Shown here piece after piece: positions 34,091-42,974 of a DNA stretch of 50,540 nucleotides. The stretch comes from Clostridiaceae bacterium (GTDB lineage Bacteria > Bacillota > Clostridia > Oscillospirales > Acutalibacteraceae). How positions within the stretch are numbered: position 1 is the first letter of the stretch; every line of letters begins with the position of its first letter. Below the pieces are notes generated by a model, which was not told the origin of the DNA, ran no database searches, and was given only the letters and a program-made list of their open reading frames with translations. Where the stretch lies: NCBI GenBank assembly GCA_016282855.1, contig JAEELT010000088.1:1-50540 (forward strand). The letters are read 5' to 3'. Both the position numbers and the translations under genes were made by a program.

Positions 34091-34746
34091 TTTGTTTCCT
34101 CTTCTTTTGCCGCTTCCTGTGCGGATTTATTTGCTTTTTTCTCCCTTAGCTGCTGTCTGACACCCGGTATATAGCTGCAGAAGGCTATAATCGTGAGCAC
34201 AGCGCTGATTGCCACAAGGATAATCATAAGTATGTTGGGTATGATGAAGTATTTTGCGAATATTCCGATTTCCGGGCCGAAAGCGATAATCAGTATCATT
34301 ATCACATAAAAAGCGAACGTAGCTACCTTGCCGGGCATTTCCGCTGCTCCGGGCCTGAGACCGATTGCAATCATAATGGCTCCGCCTATTATCATTACCG
34401 CTTCTTTTACAAGGAAGACAAGGAATATCCAGCTGAAAGCCCTTATGAGATTGTCATGCGCTTTCGCAAATGTTATATAGAGCACAACCGCAATGGTAAT
34501 CTGCGTGAGTTTGTCCGCTATCGGGTCAAGAGTTTTGCCAAGCGCGCTGACCTGGTTGAACTTTCTTGCGATTTTTCCGTCAAAAAAGTCGCTCAGGCCC
34601 GAAAGGGCAAGCACAAATACGCTCCAGCCGTAATGTCCTTTCATAAATAACACCGCAAATATCGGCACCATCACTATTCTCAGGAAAGAGAGCAGGTTGG
34701 GTATGGTCCAGGCGTCGGTAAAATATTCTTTGAGTATTCTTTTCAT
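34087..34746 (-). CDS. pgsA: CDP-diacylglycerol--glycerol-3-phosphate 3-phosphatidyltransferase
   Basis: This 219-residue membrane enzyme makes phosphatidylglycerol phosphate, the precursor of phosphatidylglycerol and cardiolipin. The CDP-alcohol phosphotransferase motif is complete: DFFDGKIARKFNQVSALGKT followed by LDPIADK (about 53-79), with the D-G-x2-A-R-x8-G-x3-D-x3-D spacing. About five to six membrane segments are visible. The C-terminal tail is lysine- and glutamate-rich and somewhat longer than usual. It sits between cvpA (13 bp) and the clp gene (4-bp overlap). Confidence 0.95.
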   Translation of the reverse strand: MKRILKEYFTDAWTIPNLLSFLRIVMVPIFAVLFMKGHYGWSVFVLALSGLSDFFDGKIARKFNQVSALGKTLDPIADKLTQITIAVVLYITFAKAHDNLIRAFSWIFLVFLVKEAVMIIGGAIMIAIGLRPGAAEMPGKVATFAFYVIMILIIAFGPEIGIFAKYFIIPNILMIILVAISAVLTIIAFCSYIPGVRQQLREKKANKSAQEAAKEEETK

Positions 34747-34759
34747 AATTCATTCTCCT

Positions 34760-35458
34760 TCAGAAAATATTGATTACTTCATTCGCAATTACGCTGAGAA
34801 GCTGTGTTTCGGTAACGGCGCGCGAAAAAGAGCTTTCGCTCGCAAGTGAAATTGCCACGGCAACCGCTGCGGCATATACGAAAAGCCGCAGTGCCCCCAG
34901 AACAGTTCCGGCAATAAGACCGAGAAATTTATCCGCCTGCTTAATCAGAGGGAGTTTTGCTATGGCTTTTGCGGGCTTAAGCAGAAAAGCGCTGAAAACT
35001 TTTGCCGCAAAATAGAAGCATATATATACACATACCGTGACAGCGGGGATGATAACTGCCGGCTCGGCGGCTGTGACAAGCTTTTCTGACAGAGCGGGAA
35101 TCGCGTCGGCGCTGAGCAGATAATCGGAGCCGAGGCCCGGGCTGCCGATAAGCCCCGAAAAGGCCTCGGGCAGCGCGCCTTTGAGCGTTAATGTGCCCCG
35201 GGAAAGCTTTTCACTCAGGTGCGCTGCAAGGTGTTTCACCGCTTCATCGTGAAAATATTCCGATGTCAGCGCCTGAGCTATCGGGTGGGCGTAGAGACGG
35301 GCTATGATTATGAAGCCCACCGTGAGCGCAAAGGGGAGCACAAGCCCCGTGAATCCTTTTGCGAGCCCTACTGCTACTGAAACGAGCGGCAGTATGATGA
35401 CAAGCGCGTCAAGTATGTATGGCAGGTATTCTTTTATGTTTTCCATCAGTATTTGCAT
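34760..35458 (-). CDS. CvpA family membrane protein
   Basis: A 232-residue protein with four or so membrane segments (about 14-34, 37-56, 135-158, 178-200) and the pattern of CvpA/colicin V production proteins, including the small-residue-rich first hairpin (VSVAVGLAKGFTGLVLPFAL). The role of the family is unsettled; links to envelope stress, biofilm and septation have been reported. The ATG at 35458 lies inside the end of the upstream gene. An ATG at 35446 forms a TGATG overlap with the upstream stop and is an equally plausible start. It is in the middle of the long array, before pgsA. Confidence 0.8.
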   Translation of the reverse strand: MQILMENIKEYLPYILDALVIILPLVSVAVGLAKGFTGLVLPFALTVGFIIIARLYAHPIAQALTSEYFHDEAVKHLAAHLSEKLSRGTLTLKGALPEAFSGLIGSPGLGSDYLLSADAIPALSEKLVTAAEPAVIIPAVTVCVYICFYFAAKVFSAFLLKPAKAIAKLPLIKQADKFLGLIAGTVLGALRLFVYAAAVAVAISLASESSFSRAVTETQLLSVIANEVINIF

Positions 35459-36621
35459 ACGTATCCGGTTTCGAGTGTGTAAATCCCGTTGTTGCCTAAC
35501 AGCACGGTGCTCACATTATTGTCGCAGTCAATTTCCTCTCTGACACTGCCGGAGGGCGTGTAGACCGTAACCCGGTTGCCGACCGAAGCGGCAATTTTGC
35601 TGTTTCTGTAATCAACGGAAGTCGGAGGATAGGCAAGCTCGAATTCGTGAGTGCTTTTGCCTGAATCCGGTATGGTGACAATTCTTATTTTTGAGCCGCC
35701 GAACTCTTTGTAGCACAGCAGTGTGTTGCCGTGGGTGTCGCAGTCAACGGCAAACAGCGCGTCATCGGCGTAAGTGATTTCCCTGGTGATTTCGCCCTTT
35801 GAATTGAGTATAACCGTTTTGTTGTCACCTATAGCGACAAATTTGTTTGCCGAGGCATAAACCGTTTTAAGTACGGTCGTGCCGTCGAGCTTAACCTCGA
35901 ACTTCGGCTGAGTCTTTTTTGTGCTGTAGAGGGAAACCGTGGAGTAAAGGCGGGCGTTTTCGGCGTTCACCCCGGAAATAAGTATTTTATTACCTTTGGG
36001 TGAGAGTGAGAGAGACGAAACATAGTCTCTGTCGCAGTTGAGCTGAAACACCGGCTTCTGCCCCGGATTGTAAACCCTTACTACACTCTGCACACTGTCG
36101 GTGGTTGATGACGATGCCACACAGCCGTTTCTTGAAAGGCAGCCGGTTACAATCACTCCGTCCTCGTTGAAGCGGGCAAGCTCCTTTGTGCGGCTGATAA
36201 GATAATATCTGCCGGAGGTGTTGCTGAATACAAGAGCTCTGCCGTTATATGAAACAGCTTTGGTGTCTGACCAGTCAAGATGCAGGTCATAGAGCTCATC
36301 GCCGTTCTGCGAAAGCACCTTCACACCGTTTTCGGTTACTGTCATCGGCTTGTCGCCCACAAGAAGGAGCCTGTTTAAAGAGAGCTCGTCCGTGTGGTAA
36401 GGGAAGCCGCGGCTGTCTCCCAAGGTGGCGGGTATTGCCCTGAAGGAGTCCATTATATTTGACCTTCTTGTTTCGCCCGCCGCGAGAAATGATATGAGCA
36501 CAATCATCAGCACGAGGAGAACGGCAAGAGGTATTCTCAGTTTTCTGAAAACCTTTTTTGTCTGTGCGCGCTGCTTCGCTTTGTTAAAATCAACGGTTGG
36601 TTTTTTATCCTGTGCGGGCAC
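35446..36621 (-). CDS. Membrane-anchored beta-propeller-like protein, DUF5711 type
   Basis: A 391-residue protein with a short basic cytoplasmic N terminus, one membrane helix (about 29-49) and a large extracellular domain. That domain is built from repeated short strands of a WD/PQQ-propeller type (YNGRALVFSNTSGRYYL, LSLSPKGNKILISGV, GDNKTVILNSKGEITREI). The architecture and the cvpA-truA neighbourhood match the DUF5711 proteins common in Clostridia. No catalytic residues are evident; a scaffold or sensor role is possible. It begins 4 bp after the truA stop and overlaps cvpA by up to 13 bp. Confidence 0.8.
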   Translation of the reverse strand: MPAQDKKPTVDFNKAKQRAQTKKVFRKLRIPLAVLLVLMIVLISFLAAGETRRSNIMDSFRAIPATLGDSRGFPYHTDELSLNRLLLVGDKPMTVTENGVKVLSQNGDELYDLHLDWSDTKAVSYNGRALVFSNTSGRYYLISRTKELARFNEDGVIVTGCLSRNGCVASSSTTDSVQSVVRVYNPGQKPVFQLNCDRDYVSSLSLSPKGNKILISGVNAENARLYSTVSLYSTKKTQPKFEVKLDGTTVLKTVYASANKFVAIGDNKTVILNSKGEITREITYADDALFAVDCDTHGNTLLCYKEFGGSKIRIVTIPDSGKSTHEFELAYPPTSVDYRNSKIAASVGNRVTVYTPSGSVREEIDCDNNVSTVLLGNNGIYTLETGYVCKY

Positions 36622-36625
36622 TGTC

Positions 36626-37369
36626 TCACTCCTTTGCGTATTTCACGTCGTTGAGAAATAATCCATAGGGTTTTGCGGTGATTCCGGCTCTGTTTCTGTC
36701 GCCGGATTCTATTATCTGAGTAACGGTATCCTCGGGAATTTTTCCCGATGCGATTCCGAGAAGGGTGCCGGCCATAATTCTCACCATATTGTAGAGAAAG
36801 CCGTCTGCCTCAACTCTGAATATTACCATATCGCCCTGCCTTGTGACAGAAGCGTGCGTAACGGTCCTGACCGTATCGGCAACGCTGCTTCCGGAAGCGC
36901 AGAAGGCGGAAAAATCGTGGCGCCCGATAAACTGCTTTGCCTGCCTGTCAAGCATCTGCTCATCGAGAGGATAGGTGATTCTCAGCGAGTATTTATATTC
37001 AAACGGGTTTTTGACGGGTGAATTCCAGATGCGGTAAATATATTCTTTGGAAACGCAGTCATACCTTGCGTGAAAGTCTTCATTGACTTCGCGGCACTGC
37101 GTAACGCCGATGTCATCGGGCAGGACTGCGTTGAGCGAATAAACGAGATCATCACAGGGGGCCGTGTTTTCAGTGCGGATATTGCAGCAGTATTTGTTGG
37201 CGTGTACACCCGAATCCGTGCGGGAACACCCCGTAACATTATCGCGCGAGCCGGTTATCTTTTCCCACGCGTCCTGAAGAGTCTGCTGCACCGTTATTCC
37301 GTTTTCCTGCACCTGCCAGCCGTGGTAGGCTGTGCCGTCAAAGCGTATTGTAAGCAAAATGTTTCTCAT
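36626..37369 (-). CDS. truA: tRNA pseudouridine synthase A
   Basis: A 247-residue enzyme that makes pseudouridine at positions 38-40 of tRNA anticodon stems. The N-terminal FDGTAYHGWQVQ (about 9-20) and the catalytic motif GCSRTDSGVHAN (about 42-53, aspartate in RTDSG) are intact. The C-terminal repeat holds DFSAFCASG (about 150) and RVEADGFLYNMVRIMAGTLL (about 183-202). The length is normal. It follows ecfT by 1 bp; the ecfA1-ecfA2-ecfT-truA order is widespread in Firmicutes. Confidence 0.96.
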   Translation of the reverse strand: MRNILLTIRFDGTAYHGWQVQENGITVQQTLQDAWEKITGSRDNVTGCSRTDSGVHANKYCCNIRTENTAPCDDLVYSLNAVLPDDIGVTQCREVNEDFHARYDCVSKEYIYRIWNSPVKNPFEYKYSLRITYPLDEQMLDRQAKQFIGRHDFSAFCASGSSVADTVRTVTHASVTRQGDMVIFRVEADGFLYNMVRIMAGTLLGIASGKIPEDTVTQIIESGDRNRAGITAKPYGLFLNDVKYAKE

Positions 37370-37370
37370 A

Positions 37371-38186
37371 TCAGATTACCGGATTGAAGAATATGTTGAG
37401 CACGATAACTCCCGCGCAGGCCGCCAGGCAAATCGCAAGCAGCGCAAAATCTCTGCCTGAGAGCTTCATCTGTTTCATTCTCGTGCGTCCTTCACCGCCC
37501 GTATAGCAGCGGCAGGTCATTGCGAAAGCGAGCTCATAGGCCCTTCTGAAAGACGAGACCATAAGAGGCACAAAAATGGGTATCAGAGCTTTGGCTCTCT
37601 GAATAAGGCTGCCTGTTTCAAGGTCTGCGCCCCTTGCCTTTTGCGCGTTCATTATTCTCTCGGTTTCCTCAATAAGAGTAGGGATGAACCTGAGCGCGAG
37701 CGTCATCATCATGGCCAGAGTATGCACCCTGATATGCAGGTGATTGAGAGGGGAGAGCAGACGCTCAAGCCCCGTTGTGAGGTCGGTGGGAGTTGTGGTG
37801 TATGTCAGAAGAGAACTGAGCACAACAAGGGTTATAATGCGTATGGCCGTGAATACGGCGTTGTTTATGCCCTTTTCGGTGATTGAGAATCTCCAGAACT
37901 CAAAATAAACGTCTCCGCCCTTTGTGTAAAAAATGTTGAGCAGCGCGGTGAATATGAGTATGACAATCACGGGCTTTATGCTTTTAAGAAGCATTCTGAA
38001 CGGCACACCCGAAAAGATGACCGCGAGCACCGTAACAAGAACCATAACGCCCAGGGAAAGAAAGTTTTTGCAAATGAACAGGAATACTATCATCAGAAAG
38101 GTGAGCAGGAGCTTAGCGCGAGAGTCCGCTCTGTGCAGCACGGATTTTGACGGATAATACTGGCCGAAGGTGATATCGCTTATCAC
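37371..38186 (-). CDS. ecfT: ECF transporter transmembrane component EcfT
   Basis: This 271-residue subunit links the ATPases to interchangeable vitamin- or metal-binding S components. The N terminus (QYYPSKSVLHRADSRAKL) is the family signature. About five membrane helices are present. The two coupling-helix motifs near residues 163-220 contain ARG: KARGADLE and then YELAFAMTCRCYTGGEGRTR, where family members usually have a second Ala-Arg-Gly; here it reads CRCY. The variant triplet is unusual but lies in an otherwise normal sequence. It overlaps ecfA2 by 4 bp. Confidence 0.94.
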   Translation of the reverse strand: MISDITFGQYYPSKSVLHRADSRAKLLLTFLMIVFLFICKNFLSLGVMVLVTVLAVIFSGVPFRMLLKSIKPVIVILIFTALLNIFYTKGGDVYFEFWRFSITEKGINNAVFTAIRIITLVVLSSLLTYTTTPTDLTTGLERLLSPLNHLHIRVHTLAMMMTLALRFIPTLIEETERIMNAQKARGADLETGSLIQRAKALIPIFVPLMVSSFRRAYELAFAMTCRCYTGGEGRTRMKQMKLSGRDFALLAICLAACAGVIVLNIFFNPVI

Positions 38187-39049
38187 TGCGCATCCCTCCT
38201 TCCCGCCATGGAAAGGATAATCTGCTCCGCATATTCCACAGAGTAAACATCGGGAGGCACATCGAAGCCCCTTTTCCTGATTTCGGCAAATATTTTTGTG
38301 ATTTCGGGCACATCGAGCCCCATTCCGGTCAGCTTTTCGCTCTGCGAGAAGACCTCGCTGAGTGTGCCGTCCATTGCAACTTGCCCGTCGTTTATGACTA
38401 TGAGGCGCTTAGCGAGCTTTGCAATATCCTCCATGGAGTGTGAGACGACTATAACCGTGCATCCCGTGCTCCTGTGATAGTCTTTTATAAGGTCGGTCAG
38501 AGCTTTTCTGCCTGCGGGGTCAAGCCCTGCGGCAGGCTCGTCAAACACGAGCACCTGCGGCTCCATTGCCATCACGCCGGCTATAGCCACACGCCTTTTT
38601 TCTCCGCCCGAAAGGTCAAAGGGGGATTTATCGAGCATTTCCCCGGATACGCCGGTGTATTGCGCAGCCCTGAGCACTCTGTTTCTGATTTCTTCTTCGC
38701 TCAGTTTCATGTTTTTCGGGCCGAAGGCTATATCTTTATAAACCGTTTCTTCAAAAAGCTGGTATTCGGGATATTGGAAGCAGAGCCCGACTTTGAATCT
38801 TGAATTTCTCAGTGTTTCTTTATTTGTGTGAATATCTACCCCGTCCACAAGCACACAGCCCTCATTCGGTTTTAAAAGGCCGTTGAAGTGAGAGATAAGC
38901 GTGCTCTTGCCGGAGCCTGTGTGACCGATGATTCCGAGAATTTCACCGTGCTCAATCTGCAGGTTTATGTTTTTGAGCGCGGTTACCTGATGAGGAGTAC
39001 CGGGGGAGTAGAGGTGGGTGAGATTTTTCACTTCTATGGCAAAGCTCAT
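38183..39049 (-). CDS. ecfA2: ECF transporter ATPase EcfA2
   Basis: A 288-residue ATP-binding protein. Walker A is GHTGSGKST (about 41-49), the Q-loop is in LCFQYPEYQLFEET (about 89-102), the signature LSGGEKRRVAI (about 144) and Walker B VLVFDEPAAGLDP. The YPEYQLFE Q-helix and GHTGSGKS identify it as the A2 subunit, the partner of EcfA1. Together with EcfT they form the energising module for several separate S components, none of which are encoded here (group II arrangement). It overlaps both neighbours by 4 bp. Confidence 0.95.
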   Translation of the reverse strand: MSFAIEVKNLTHLYSPGTPHQVTALKNINLQIEHGEILGIIGHTGSGKSTLISHFNGLLKPNEGCVLVDGVDIHTNKETLRNSRFKVGLCFQYPEYQLFEETVYKDIAFGPKNMKLSEEEIRNRVLRAAQYTGVSGEMLDKSPFDLSGGEKRRVAIAGVMAMEPQVLVFDEPAAGLDPAGRKALTDLIKDYHRSTGCTVIVVSHSMEDIAKLAKRLIVINDGQVAMDGTLSEVFSQSEKLTGMGLDVPEITKIFAEIRKRGFDVPPDVYSVEYAEQIILSMAGRRDAQ

Positions 39050-39891
39050 TTCGCACCTCCCAGAAAAGCGCAGACTCTGTCAACACAGTCCTGCACGCTG
39101 ATTACCCCTTCGCCGAGCCCGAGGTTGTGGCACAGCTCCGTTGACTGAGGCACATCGAGGCCGTGGCTTCTGAGCAGGTCAACCTGAGAGAATACATCCT
39201 CCGGCTTGGCCCGGGTGACTATTCTGCCCTTGTCCATCACAACAACTCTGTCTGCCTTGACTGCCTCATCCATAAAATGGGTGATAAGCACAATGGTGAT
39301 GCCCATTTCTTTGTTGAGGCGCTGAATTGCCTGCATTACCTCTTTGCGGCCCATGGGGTCAAGCATTGCGGTCGGCTCGTCAAAAATGATGCACTCAGTC
39401 TGCATGGCTATAACTCCCGCTATGGCCACTCTCTGCTTCTGCCCGCCCGAGAGCTTGTGCGGCTCCCTTTCGCGCATATCGTACATATTGACCGTTTTAA
39501 GCGCGTCATCCACTCTGCGGCGGATTTCCTTCGGCTCAACGCCGAGGTTTTCGGGCCCGAAGGCAACATCGTCCTCAACTATGGTCGCAACTATCTGATT
39601 GTCGGGATTCTGAAATACCATGCCGACAATGCGCCTGATTCTGTCGCCATTTTCCTCGCTGTCTGAGGGTATGCCTTTCACGGTTACGCTGCCTTCGCCG
39701 GGCTCATAAATCGCGTTGCAGAGCTTTGCAAGGGTGCTCTTACCGCATCCGTTGTGGCCGAGCACCGCGACGAATTCACCTTTATATATGTCAAGACTTA
39801 TGTTATCCAGAGCCGGCTTCGGAACTGTATCCGGGTCATCCGACTCATAGACAAATGTCACGTTTTTTACTTCGATAAGCTTTTCCTGCAT
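39046..39891 (-). CDS. ecfA1: ECF transporter ATPase EcfA1
   Basis: A 281-residue ATP-binding protein beginning MQEKLIEVKNVTF. Walker A is GHNGCGKST (about 45-53), the Q-loop is in VFQNPDNQIVATIVEDDVAF, the signature [11 protein letters not shown] and Walker B IIFDEPTAMLDP. NPDNQ identifies the A1 subunit. The start at 39891 has AAAGGA eight bases upstream. The frame stays open for 29 codons further, but that would overlap the methyltransferase gene and lacks a site, so the short form is chosen. Confidence 0.95.
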   Translation of the reverse strand: MQEKLIEVKNVTFVYESDDPDTVPKPALDNISLDIYKGEFVAVLGHNGCGKSTLAKLCNAIYEPGEGSVTVKGIPSDSEENGDRIRRIVGMVFQNPDNQIVATIVEDDVAFGPENLGVEPKEIRRRVDDALKTVNMYDMREREPHKLSGGQKQRVAIAGVIAMQTECIIFDEPTAMLDPMGRKEVMQAIQRLNKEMGITIVLITHFMDEAVKADRVVVMDKGRIVTRAKPEDVFSQVDLLRSHGLDVPQSTELCHNLGLGEGVISVQDCVDRVCAFLGGAK

Positions 39892-39901
39892 CGGTGTTCC
39901 T

Positions 39902-40768
39902 TTATTTTCTCCAGATTGCACTCGCTCCGCACGGGAGCACCCTGCCGGGCTTTGACGAAACGGGCAGCCCGATTTCATCGCTTTCGGTTGTTCCTCCGAA
40001 TTTTTTCCGGACTGTTTCGCCGAGAATATATTCCATTACAGACGGGGACAGCCCCGTGGTGTAAGAATTTATAAGCATCATTATCGGATTGTCGGACAGG
40101 ATTGAAGCGCATTCGCTCACAAAGCCGTAAATCTCGTTTTCGAGCTTCCAGACTTCTCCGCCCGGACCTCTGCCGTATGACGGCGGGTCCATTATGATAA
40201 TGTCGTATTTATTGCCGCGTCTCTGCTCTCTTTTTACAAACTTGAGGCAGTCGTCCACAAGCCAGCGCACGGGTCTGTCCGTAACGCCGCTTGAGGCCGC
40301 GTTTTCTTTGGCCCAGAGGGTCATACCTTTTGAAGCGTCCACGTGAGTAACGGCGGCTCCGGCCTTAAGCGCCGCAACGCTTGCAGCGCCGGTGTAGGCA
40401 AAAAGATTCAGCACGCTGACCGGTCTGCCGGCGGCTCTGATTGTTTCTGCGGTCATATCCCAGTTTACAGCCTGCTCGGGGAAAAGACCCGTATGTTTGA
40501 AGCCCATTGCTTTTATGTTGAATGTGAGCTCACCGTAGCCCATCTGCCACACATCCGGCATCTTTCTGATTATTTCCCAGTTTCCGCCGCCCGTGCTTGA
40601 GCGGTGATAAACGGCGTGGGGGCTGTTCCAGAGCGGATGCTCCTTCGGCGTCTTCCAGATGACCTGAGGATCGGGACGGATAAGCACTATATCGTTCCAG
40701 CGTTCAAGCCTGCAGCCGTCGGAGCAGTCTATAAGTTCATAGTCTTTCCAGAGACCTGCTGTTCTCAT
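39902..40768 (-). CDS. Class I SAM-dependent methyltransferase, RlmI/RlmK-like
   Basis: A 288-residue enzyme with the Rossmann methyltransferase fold. Motif I is VLNLFAYTGAASVAALKAGA, the acidic residue after motif II is in THVDASKGM, and motif IV is IIMDPPSYGRG, the DPPS/Y form seen in rRNA 5-methylcytosine and N-methyltransferases such as RlmI. The N-terminal 90 residues lack a clear PUA domain but contain the preceding conserved strand region (NIKAMGFKHTGLFPEQAVNW). The target is not known; 23S rRNA is most likely. The ATG at 40768 after GAGG is preferred over a TTG four codons upstream. It lies between ruvB (12 bp) and ecfA1 (10 bp). Confidence 0.88.
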   Translation of the reverse strand: MRTAGLWKDYELIDCSDGCRLERWNDIVLIRPDPQVIWKTPKEHPLWNSPHAVYHRSSTGGGNWEIIRKMPDVWQMGYGELTFNIKAMGFKHTGLFPEQAVNWDMTAETIRAAGRPVSVLNLFAYTGAASVAALKAGAAVTHVDASKGMTLWAKENAASSGVTDRPVRWLVDDCLKFVKREQRRGNKYDIIIMDPPSYGRGPGGEVWKLENEIYGFVSECASILSDNPIMMLINSYTTGLSPSVMEYILGETVRKKFGGTTESDEIGLPVSSKPGRVLPCGASAIWRK

Positions 40769-40780
40769 AGTAAACCTCAA

Positions 40781-41812
40781 TCAAACTTCCATTTTTTGCT
40801 GACCCGGCATCGGAATGCCGAGATGGGCATAGCCCGCGGGTGTTACGCATCTTCCTCTCGGGGTTCTTGAAATGAAGCCTGCCTGAAGCAGGAAGGGCTC
40901 GTAAACATCCTCTATCGTGATTGCTTCCTCGCCTATAGCGGCGGCAATTGTTTCAAGGCCCACCGGGCCGCCGTTATAGTTTCTGATCATTGTGGTGAGA
41001 ATGAGGCGGTCTATAGCGTCAAGGCCGAGCTTGTCAACCTCCATCTTCGCAAGGGCAATGTCGGCAATCTCTTTAGTGATTCTGCCGTCGCCCACTATCT
41101 GCGCAAAGTCCCTCGTTCTCTTGAGAAATCTGTTGGCGATTCTCGGGGTGCCTCTTGAGCGCGAAGCTATTTCCATAGCGCCCTCGGGGTCAATATCCAT
41201 CTCAAGTATTCCCGCGGAGCGGTTAACTATCTTTGAAAGCTCGTCTGGTGTGTACATATCAAGGCGGAATATCATACCGAACCTGTCACGCAGAGGCGCT
41301 GAGAGCTGACCTGCCCTTGTGGTGGCGCCCACGAGCGTGAATTTCTGCAGCTCAAGGCGGATTGAACGCGCGGAAGGGCCCTTGCCTATAATTATGTCAA
41401 GCTCATTATCCTCCATAGCGGGGTAGAGCACTTCCTCGACAGCTCTTGAGAGACGGTGGATTTCATCAATGAAAAGCACATCGCCCTCGCTCAGATTGGT
41501 CAGCAGAGCCGCAAGGTCGCCCGGCTTCTCTATCGCCGGACCGCTCGTCACCCTGAAGTTAACTCCCATTTCATTTGCAATTATGCCCGCAAGCGTGGTT
41601 TTGCCGAGACCCGGAGGCCCGTAAAGGAGCACGTGGTCAAGCGGCTCTCCTCTTTGCCTTGCTGCCTGAATATAAACCGAGAGGTTCTCTTTTACCTTCT
41701 CCTGCCCTATGTAATCATCAAGGACCTTAGGGCGCAGCGAAAGCTCTATATCGCTGTCATCGACTGCGGAGTATTCGGCGTCCACAAACCGGTTTTCAAA
41801 ATCCATATCCAT
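40781..41812 (-). CDS. ruvB: Holliday junction branch migration helicase RuvB
   Basis: A 343-residue AAA+ motor that drives branch migration with RuvA. Walker A is [12 protein letters not shown] (about 64-75), Walker [10 protein letters not shown] (about 114-122), sensor 1 in [11 protein letters not shown], and the arginine finger region in [10 protein letters not shown]. The N-terminal [12 protein letters not shown] and the C-terminal winged-helix part ([31 protein letters not shown]) are complete. It is the third gene of an intact ruvC-ruvA-ruvB set, 45 bp after ruvA, the largest internal gap in the array. Confidence 0.97.
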   Translation of the reverse strand: MDMDFENRFVDAEYSAVDDSDIELSLRPKVLDDYIGQEKVKENLSVYIQAARQRGEPLDHVLLYGPPGLGKTTLAGIIANEMGVNFRVTSGPAIEKPGDLAALLTNLSEGDVLFIDEIHRLSRAVEEVLYPAMEDNELDIIIGKGPSARSIRLELQKFTLVGATTRAGQLSAPLRDRFGMIFRLDMYTPDELSKIVNRSAGILEMDIDPEGAMEIASRSRGTPRIANRFLKRTRDFAQIVGDGRITKEIADIALAKMEVDKLGLDAIDRLILTTMIRNYNGGPVGLETIAAAIGEEAITIEDVYEPFLLQAGFISRTPRGRCVTPAGYAHLGIPMPGQQKMEV

Positions 41813-41857
41813 AGGTTTTCTCCTTAAGTGTCTTTATACTGCCCGTAAAAAGGCTGC

Positions 41858-42466
41858 TCAGAAGTTTTTGGCGAGAAGCACGAGAGCTTTCTTTATCATT
41901 TCTTCAGTTGAAAGGTTGCCGTCAAGCTTGCCCACGGCAACGCCCGCCTCGGTGCGCGAATAGCCGAGCGAAACGAGGGCGTTGACCGCCTCTTCGCCTG
42001 CATAGGTAACGCCGGATTTCTTGACTGCCGCAACATTGCCCGCCGTGTCGGAAGAGAGCGGCAGAGCGTCAAGCTTGCCTCTGAGCTCAAGCACGATTCT
42101 GCTGGCTATTTTACCGCCGACGCCCTGCGCCGCGGTTATCGCCTTTGCGTCCTCGCCCGCAACCGCAAGAGCAAGCCGGTCCGGGGTAAGGGCGGAAAGA
42201 ATAGCTATTGCCGCTTTGGGACCTACGCCCGTGATGCCTATAAGGAGCTTATAGCAGTCAAGCTCATTTTTATCAGCGAAGCCGAAAAGGTCAAGCGCGT
42301 CTTCCCTGACGCTGAGATAAGTATAGAGAGTCTGCACCGTGCCGATTTCTCCGCATTTTCTAAGTGTATTTGCGCTCGCGCTCAGGCTGAACGCAACGCC
42401 ACCGCATTCCACCGCAACCGTGGACTCATCGGCGTAAACTATTTTTCCCGTAAGACTGTAAAACAT
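41858..42466 (-). CDS. ruvA: Holliday junction branch migration protein RuvA
   Basis: A 202-residue protein with the three RuvA domains: an N-terminal OB fold (1-62), a helix-hairpin-helix DNA-binding domain (LIGITGVGPKAAIAILSAL at about 75-93; AAQGVGGKIASRIVLEL at about 113-129), and a C-terminal domain III (about 150-202) that contacts RuvB. It forms tetramers on four-way junctions. It starts 13 bp after ruvC and is of normal length. Confidence 0.96.
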   Translation of the reverse strand: MFYSLTGKIVYADESTVAVECGGVAFSLSASANTLRKCGEIGTVQTLYTYLSVREDALDLFGFADKNELDCYKLLIGITGVGPKAAIAILSALTPDRLALAVAGEDAKAITAAQGVGGKIASRIVLELRGKLDALPLSSDTAGNVAAVKKSGVTYAGEEAVNALVSLGYSRTEAGVAVGKLDGNLSTEEMIKKALVLLAKNF

Positions 42467-42479
42467 ATTTATTCTCCGG

Positions 42480-42974
42480 TCATCTGTTTAATTTGCCCAA
42501 TACTGAACCTGCGCTGTGGCAGTGGCAGATTGCCATGGCGAGGGCGTCCGCCGCGTCATCGGGCTTCGGAATTTTGTCAAGCCCGAGGAGTATTTTTGTC
42601 ATCTCCTGCACCTGCTTTTTTTCAGCCCTGCCGTAGCCTACCACGCTCATTTTGACCTGCAGGGGAGTATATTCAAAAACGGGCACATTGTTTTTCTGTG
42701 AGGCGAGTATAAGAGCGCCCCTTGCCTGGGCAACGTCAATGGCGGTTTTCTGGTTGGTGTTGAAAAACAGCTTTTCCATAGCAACCGCGTCGGGGCTGTA
42801 GGCCTTTATGAGCGCATCCGCGTCGTCATATATTTTTTCTATTCTCTCGTTGAAAGGGGTGTGGGCCTCGGTAAGTATCGCTCCGTAATAAAGCATTCTG
42901 AATTTGTTGTTAACCTGCTCAACCACGCCCGTGCCGACTATGGCATAGCCGGGGTCTATTCCGAGAACTCTCAT
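42480..42974 (-). CDS. ruvC: Crossover junction endodeoxyribonuclease RuvC
   Basis: A 164-residue resolvase with the RNase H-like fold. The four acidic catalytic residues are visible: D7 (GIDPGY), E67 (AMEKLF), D140 and D143 (PKPDDAADALA). The YTPLQVK and GYGRAEKKQV segments are typical. It cuts Holliday junctions symmetrically with RuvAB. The start overlaps the der stop by 4 bp, so its translation is coupled to der. Confidence 0.96.
   Translation of the reverse strand: MRVLGIDPGYAIVGTGVVEQVNNKFRMLYYGAILTEAHTPFNERIEKIYDDADALIKAYSPDAVAMEKLFFNTNQKTAIDVAQARGALILASQKNNVPVFEYTPLQVKMSVVGYGRAEKKQVQEMTKILLGLDKIPKPDDAADALAMAICHCHSAGSVLGKLNR

Noticed and set aside
39892-39978. 29-codon N-terminal extension of EcfA1
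   Set aside because: It would overlap the methyltransferase gene, has no ribosome-binding site, and family members begin at the MQEKLIEVKNV position.
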